A stretch of DNA of 64,000 nucleotides, from positions 62,001-126,000 of the forward strand of contig CAVOYQ010000012.1 in assembly GCA_963700705.1 (NCBI GenBank), given 5' to 3'. This stretch comes from JAHEFT01 sp963700705 (lineage in GTDB: Bacteria > Pseudomonadota > Gammaproteobacteria > Xanthomonadales > SZUA-36). The notes below the pieces were generated by a model, which did not search any database, had not been told where the DNA came from, and saw only the letters and a program-made list of their open reading frames with translations. Positions 59,507-64,000 of this stretch are shown here, one piece after another (the stretch's first letter is position 1; the number at the start of each line of letters is the position of its first letter). Both the position numbers and the translations under genes were made by a program.

Positions 59507-60535
59507 ATGAGCATCAAGAACACGCGTATCGTACTGGCCAGCCGCCCCAAGGGCCTGCCGGCGGCGGAAAACTACCGGATTGAGAAAACGCCCGTGCCAA
59601 AACTCGGCAAGGGGCAGGCGCTGATCAAGGTGCTTTACCTGTCGCTGGACCCGTACATGCGCGGCCGGATGAGTGAAGAAAAATCCTATGCCGATCCGGT
59701 GCCCGTAGGGGGCGTGATAACGGGAGAATCGGCCGGCGTGGTGATCAAGTCCAATTCCATGCGATTCCGGGAAGGTGACTATGTCTGTTGCCCTTCCGGC
59801 TGGCAGTCATACTTCGTCGCAGACGAAAACGACCTGATGATCTATCCCGTCGATCCGTCACGGGTTCCGCTGTCCACCTACCTGGGTGTTTGCGGCATGC
59901 CGGGGCGCACTGCTTACTTTGGGCTAATGCGCGAAGCCAAGCCCCGGGCAGGGGAAACCCTGGTCGTTTCCGCCGCGTCCGGCGCAGTAGGATCCGTGGT
60001 CGGGCAGATTGGAAAAATGGAGCGGTTGCGCGTGGTCGGCGTGGCCGGGGGAAAAGAAAAATGCGCCTGGGTCAAAGACGAGCTTGGATTTGACGAATGT
60101 ATCGACTACAAGGCCGGCAACCTGGATGACGCACTGGCCCGCGCCTGTCCCGCCGGCATCGATATCTACTTCGAATCGGTGGGCGGCGCGTTGTCCGAAG
60201 CGGTGGCGAAACAGTTGAACCCCGGGGCGCGTGTTCCGATCTGCGGTTACATCTCCAGTTACAACGCGAAGAAAATTGCCGCGACACGCACACCGTTCGA
60301 CATTTTCGGGGAAATGGAGAACCCGCCCTGGCACCGGTTCTTTCTCGTATTCAACTACCTTTCGGAATATGAAGAAGCCAACAGGAAACTGGTGGAGTGG
60401 GTGTCCAATGGCAAGCTGAAGTACCGCGAAACCATCGTCAAGGGATTGGAGAAAGCACCGGAATATTTCAACTGGCTGTTCGAAGGACGGAATTTCGGCA
60501 AGCTGATCGTCCGGGTGGCGAAGGACAAGCCGTGA
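59507..60535 (+). CDS. NADP-dependent medium-chain oxidoreductase (CurA-like)
   Basis: 342 aa, intact. The N-terminal GroES-like part with YLSLDPYMRGRMSEEKSYAD, and the NADPH-binding GAVGSVVGQIGK, with VSAASGAVG, are typical of the curcumin/dihydrocurcumin reductase and leukotriene B4 12-hydroxydehydrogenase group, which lack catalytic zinc and reduce alpha,beta-unsaturated carbonyls. It is divergent from the D-2-hydroxyacid dehydrogenase gene with a 99-base gap. Confidence 0.9.
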   Translation: MSIKNTRIVLASRPKGLPAAENYRIEKTPVPKLGKGQALIKVLYLSLDPYMRGRMSEEKSYADPVPVGGVITGESAGVVIKSNSMRFREGDYVCCPSGWQSYFVADENDLMIYPVDPSRVPLSTYLGVCGMPGRTAYFGLMREAKPRAGETLVVSAASGAVGSVVGQIGKMERLRVVGVAGGKEKCAWVKDELGFDECIDYKAGNLDDALARACPAGIDIYFESVGGALSEAVAKQLNPGARVPICGYISSYNAKKIAATRTPFDIFGEMENPPWHRFFLVFNYLSEYEEANRKLVEWVSNGKLKYRETIVKGLEKAPEYFNWLFEGRNFGKLIVRVAKDKP

Positions 60536-60558
60536 GTTTGGTGTAATTGCCGGATCAT

Positions 60559-61305
60559 TCAATCCGCTATGCCATATCTTTCTTTCAGCTCCTTGATTTC
60601 ACTCAACCGTTCCTGATGCTTTTGCTCCCGGATCTCCTGGTTGTGTATGCTTTGGTGTTTCAGTTTGACGTTGATGAAATCGTTGATCCAGCCACCAGGA
60701 AGAAAAGCGTTTGGCCCGTCTGATGAGATGGAATATTGGCGCCCCTCGCTGTGAACGTGCGTTTTCATTGGTATTTCGATGAGGCAGCGATCTGAATCAT
60801 CGTAAAGAAACAGGCTGAAGAGTTTCGTGCTCACGCGCCAACCTTGCTTTTCTTCATCGTCAACGAATTTGTACTTGGCCCCTTTCAATTCGAATTCAAA
60901 TTCATTCAGCCCGCTTTTATTGCTCACGCGCAAAATTTTAACGTTGTACCACGCACCGTCCTGAATGTAACGGTCCAATGAATGTGGACTGGTATACCGC
61001 AAAAGACTTTTGTACAGACCCCAAATGTGATGTGAGATGTCAGTGTCCCTGGCAATTTGCTTGCGATCTTCGATGAGCTTTTGCAGTCTTTCCAATTCGG
61101 CCTCGCTCTGCTCTGCGGTCAGAACCCGGGTTTCGCTCCCGGTGAAGGGCTGTTCTGGCTCAGGTGGTGTGCGCCTCCCGGCTTTGGGACTGACGTTGAA
61201 TCGGTCCAAAATAATGCGCTTGATCCGCTGTTGGTTTTTTCTGACAAGTATGATTGCAGCCACGATGACCGCCACCACAATTACAATTAATAGTTCACTT
61301 GTCAT
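60559..61305 (-). CDS. membrane-anchored protein of unknown function
   Basis: 248 aa. An N-terminal membrane helix (SELLIVIVVAVIVAAIILVR) is followed by a basic linker, a coiled-coil-like segment (EQSEAELERLQKLIEDRKQI), and a globular domain with HHIWGLYKSLLRYTS and GWRVSTKLFSLFLYDDSDRC. The C-terminus is again highly charged and helical (SIHNQEIREQKHQERL). I do not recognise it. Codon usage and A+T content look slightly higher than those of the neighbours. Confidence 0.6.
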   Translation of the reverse strand: MTSELLIVIVVAVIVAAIILVRKNQQRIKRIILDRFNVSPKAGRRTPPEPEQPFTGSETRVLTAEQSEAELERLQKLIEDRKQIARDTDISHHIWGLYKSLLRYTSPHSLDRYIQDGAWYNVKILRVSNKSGLNEFEFELKGAKYKFVDDEEKQGWRVSTKLFSLFLYDDSDRCLIEIPMKTHVHSEGRQYSISSDGPNAFLPGGWINDFINVKLKHQSIHNQEIREQKHQERLSEIKELKERYGIAD

Positions 61306-61435
61306 TTTCGGAATTTCTGGTGACAGACCTTTACCGTTTATTCGGGTTTAAACAAGACCATTACAATCCAGTCATCAGGTTCGGCGCCTGATGTGTATCA
61401 ATATACTGACATCCCGGTTAGAGAAGTAAACTTGC

Positions 61436-62027
61436 CTAAAGGTGCGCCACCCAGGAATCTTCGGGAATAATTTTCACTGAGCTGTCTTTCGCGCGAAGCC
61501 TCATGGCTTTTTCGATTTCGGTACCCAGGCCGCCAGTGCGCCATTCGTCAACCCCCAGGCCGCCCACCACCAGGTATTGCACCTCGCTGCCGACGGATGG
61601 ATTCACGACACCGCCCCGTTTCTCGATCTCGGACTTACAGACCTCCGCTGGGCCCGTAAACAAAATTGCCGGTCAGGCAGAATCTCGTCTTGTTGAAATC
61701 GATCAGGCCCGGTTCGTCAAACCACAGTTCAGTCAGGTCGACCTGCTCGGCCAGGTCTTCCAGCCGGTCTTCCACCAGCAGGGTCAGGGTTTCCACCAGG
61801 TGGCTGCGCTCTTCCTCGGTGATAACGCCGTCTTCCAGCACTTCCTTGATCCGCTTGTGAATGACGTTTCCGGGGAACGAGGAGGTCATCTGATACCGCT
61901 CCTCCAGCCACTCGTTCAGGAAATTGATTTCACTGTCACTCAGTTCCTGGTCCGCCAGCAGTCCCCGGGCCAGTCCAAGCAGTTCACCCAGTGACTGTTT
62001 CAGTGTTTCTGACGGGCTGGAAGTCAT
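61436..62027 (-). CDS. BRCT-domain protein with N-terminal helical region
   Basis: About 196 aa with one frameshift near 61665. I start at MTSSPSETLKQSL (62027), preceded by AAGGTGG. The N-terminal half, LLGLARGLLADQELSDSEIN and IKEVLEDGVITEEERSHLVE, is helical and TerB-like in rhythm. The C-terminal half, FCLTGNF, GPAEVCKSEIEKRGGVVN, then VQYLVVGGLG, is a BRCT domain as in bacterial DNA ligase. Stand-alone proteins of this type are found in proteobacteria, possibly linked to DNA repair; the role is inferred. Confidence 0.8.
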
Positions 62028-62145
62028 GATTACCACCTTGAATAGTGTTTCTGTAAAAGTTTACTCTAGCAGCACTTAAAATGTTTTCACAGTATCCGGG
62101 CCACACTCGTCCACCAAGACCCGCCAATCAATCAGGAAAATCCCT

Positions 62146-63668
62146 ATGAAATCCCTGCGCTACAGGTTCGGAAATACCTTCACCGTCCTCATGATTTCGC
62201 TGGCGGTCTGCAGCCCCGCGAACGCGGACCTGGATTCCGCAGAGCTCTCCGCATTTGTCGAGACCGGCATGGAACTTTGGCATGTGCCCGGAATGGCGGT
62301 TGCCGTCGTATCCGGCAACGAGGTGCTGTATCAAAAGGGTTTTGGCGAAACCGCCCTGACGGACGGCAAGCCGGTGGACGAGCACACGCTGTTTGCCATC
62401 GCCTCGACCACCAAGGCCATGGTCGTTTCAGGCATCCTGATGCTGGTTGACGAAAACAAACTGTCGCTCGATGACCCGGTCACCAGGTACCTGCCGGAAC
62501 TGCATTTCAGCGACCCGATGCTGACGGAGCAACTCATGGTGCGTGACCTCCTGTCCCACCGCACCGGATTGCCCAGCACCGACTACTGGTCGTTTTTCCA
62601 GGACATGCCGCTGGACGAGCAAATCCGGCGCCTCGAGGCCATCCCGGCGGCAGCGCCCTTGCGCACCCGCCTGATTTACCAGAACACGATGTTTGAACTG
62701 GCCGGCCTGATCATTGAGCGGCTCAGCGGAAAGCGTTGGGACGTTTTCCTCAAAGAGCGCCTGTGGGGGCCGATCGGCATGAACGAGACGTTTGGCGCAC
62801 GCGGGCAGATTGAAGACACCCTGGTATACGTGAAGCCTTACTATTTTCAGGACGATGAACTGGTTCTTGCCGAGTGGGACATCCCGGCCGATCTTGCCGA
62901 AGCTGCAGGTTCCGTCTGGTCATCGATCCACGACATGAGCCTTTGGGCCCAGTTTCTGCTGCGCGGCGGCGTAACGGTGGATGGAGAGCGCCTGATCACG
63001 GAAGCCCGTTTTGCCGAAATGTTCGAGCCGCAGCAACTGGCCACGCCGGAAGATTTCTACCCGACGGTCGCTCTCACCCAACCCAACTGGCGCAGCTACG
63101 GGCTGGCCTGGTTTCAACAGGATTTCCAGGGGCAGGAAAATCGACTTCCACACCGGCAGCCTCAGCGGCCTGATCGCCATCATCGGCCTGGACCGCGCCA
63201 ATGACCGCGCCGTGGTTGTCCTGGGCAATCGTGACCACGCCGAAATGCGCCATGCCATATTGTGGGATGTGATGGATAACAGCCCGCCGGGTGAGCGGCG
63301 CGACTGGAACCGGGAGATGGTTGATCTGTACGCCGGACTGACGGATCAACAGGCTGCAAAATGGGCGGCGATCGAACAAAAGCGTCTCCCGGGCACCCAA
63401 ACCAGCCTGTCGCTGGATGCATTATGCCGGCGCCTATGAAAGCCCGGGCATCGGCAAGATCACCATCGAGAATTCACCCGACGGGTTGATCCTCAAAACC
63501 GCCAAGGTCGAGTTGCCGATGAGCCATTGGCACCTGGATACCTTCCTGGTGGATTACGAGCCCTGGGGGTTGCGCGAATTCGCCGAGTTTCGCATTGGAC
63601 CGGATGGTTCGGTTTCCTCGATCGAACTGTTCGGCGAGAGTTTTCACCCGGCCGGCAAGGCGGACTGA
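62146..63668 (+). CDS. serine hydrolase (class C beta-lactamase-like)
   Basis: About 507 aa with frameshifts near 63140 and 63420. Signal peptide ending PANAD, then the nucleophile motif ASTTK (SxxK), the tyrosine motif YQN (YxN) and HTGSLSGL (the KTG equivalent). The C-terminal ~100 residues form an additional domain (DUF3471-like, GKITIENSPDGLILKTAKVE). The fold covers beta-lactamases, esterases and D-aminopeptidases; a typical beta-lactamase role is not shown. Periplasmic. It is the better preserved relative of the remnant at 2058. Confidence 0.87.
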
Positions 63669-63675
63669 ACCTGGC

Positions 63676-64000
63676 TCAACGGGTCGAATCCCTGACCTGG
63701 CGCGGACCCGCGAACACTTCTCCGGTTTGTCCGTGGATGGAGACGATGTCACCCGCTGAAAAGTCCGGGAAGGAACGCCACCAGGCGCACGCAGTTCGGC
63801 GCTCTTGCCGTGCACCCGCAACTCCCCGACACCCAGCACCGCTGAGAAAGGCTTGTCGTCGATGCCATGAACCGCTACCGCCGCGTGCGAGGTCGACCCG
63901 CCCCGGGCAGCCAGCAGTCCGTCCACTGACAGGATCAGCGGAATCTCGTCCGGAATCGGGTTTTCCAAAACCAACAGAATGCCGTCCACATCTGCTCTGC
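63676..64000 (-). CDS. PEP-utilising enzyme, mobile domain (C-terminal part)
   Basis: The gene enters from the right edge and is read leftwards. The phosphohistidine loop GGSTSHAAV is present, followed by VLGVGELRVHG. After a frameshift near 63790 the reading continues as DFSAGDIVSIHGQTGEVFAG and ends at 63676. This is the swivelling phosphohistidine domain of PEP synthase/pyruvate phosphate dikinase-type proteins. Only about 105 residues are in the window, so the parent enzyme cannot be named. Confidence 0.75.
   Translation of the reverse strand, partial: QSRCGRHSVGFGKPDSGRDSADPVSGRTAGCPGRVDLARGGSGSWHRRQAFLSGAGCRGVAGARQERRTACAWWRSFPDFSAGDIVSIHGQTGEVFAGPRQVRDSTR

Noticed and set aside
63681..63696. 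tRNA T-arm-like GGGTCGAATCCCT
   Set aside because: There is no acceptor or anticodon stem around it, and it lies at the end of a coding sequence.

Overview
This window looks like chromosome from a GC-rich, aerobic, heterotrophic gammaproteobacterium, probably on the Xanthomonadales/Woeseiales side and probably marine or aquatic. The evidence is family content, not a marker gene: a FadL-type porin, DUF3025, YpfJ-type peptidase, a TonB-dependent receptor (TBDR) locus with a tryptophan halogenase, class D sortase, Legionella-type HMG-CoA reductase, and GTAG-type REP palindromes. No rRNA, tRNA, CRISPR, integrase or complete transposase was seen. No gene-free stretch exceeds about 300 bases.

Layout. 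1-15.1 kb is mostly housekeeping: FadL fragment, lipoprotein cytochrome c, DUF3025, a decayed serine hydrolase, nadB, SDR, pgm, YpfJ peptidase, an NRDE/HAD/galM operon, two divergent MFS transporters and a dienelactone hydrolase, with REP palindromes between genes. 15.1-19.8 kb: a fasciclin gene behind a striking array of 11-bp direct repeats, a large Asp-box beta-propeller protein and an orphan sortase. 20-27.4 kb: cupin, ATP-grasp, cardiolipin synthase, MAPEG, a Pycsar-type effector, HMG-CoA reductase and three uncharacterised proteins, two of them exported. 27.5-32.1 kb: a four-gene MFP/ABC/permease/permease exporter. 33-50.3 kb: an alpha-glucan (maltodextrin/starch) utilisation locus. 50.4-57 kb: a disturbed island in which the crcB-linked DUF190 gene is split by a 1.35-kb composite insertion, followed by a hicAB module, an AraC regulator and a large secreted protein whose C-terminal domain is also present as a fragment 4.9 kb upstream. 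57-64 kb: lipoprotein, dehydrogenases, a BRCT protein, a second serine hydrolase and a PEP-utilising enzyme fragment.

How the glucan locus should work: the TBDR imports oligosaccharides across the outer membrane; an anchored or secreted GH13 alpha-amylase and a GH97 alpha-glucosidase cut them; SLC45-like MFS transporters carry products inward; a cytoplasmic GH13, MalQ and GlgX finish conversion. A LacI-type regulator sits between the two arms, and two matching 14-bp operators lie where it would be expected to bind. Pgm, GalM and the HAD phosphatase/mutase at 6-10.6 kb would feed the sugars into central metabolism.

Quality warning. About thirty otherwise normal genes are broken by single-base frameshifts, most clearly +1 insertions in short homopolymers. 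I treat these as probable sequence errors, annotate each gene over its full span as one CDS, and give approximate frameshift positions. Only the first serine hydrolase (internal deletion) and the DUF190 region (insertion) look truly disrupted.
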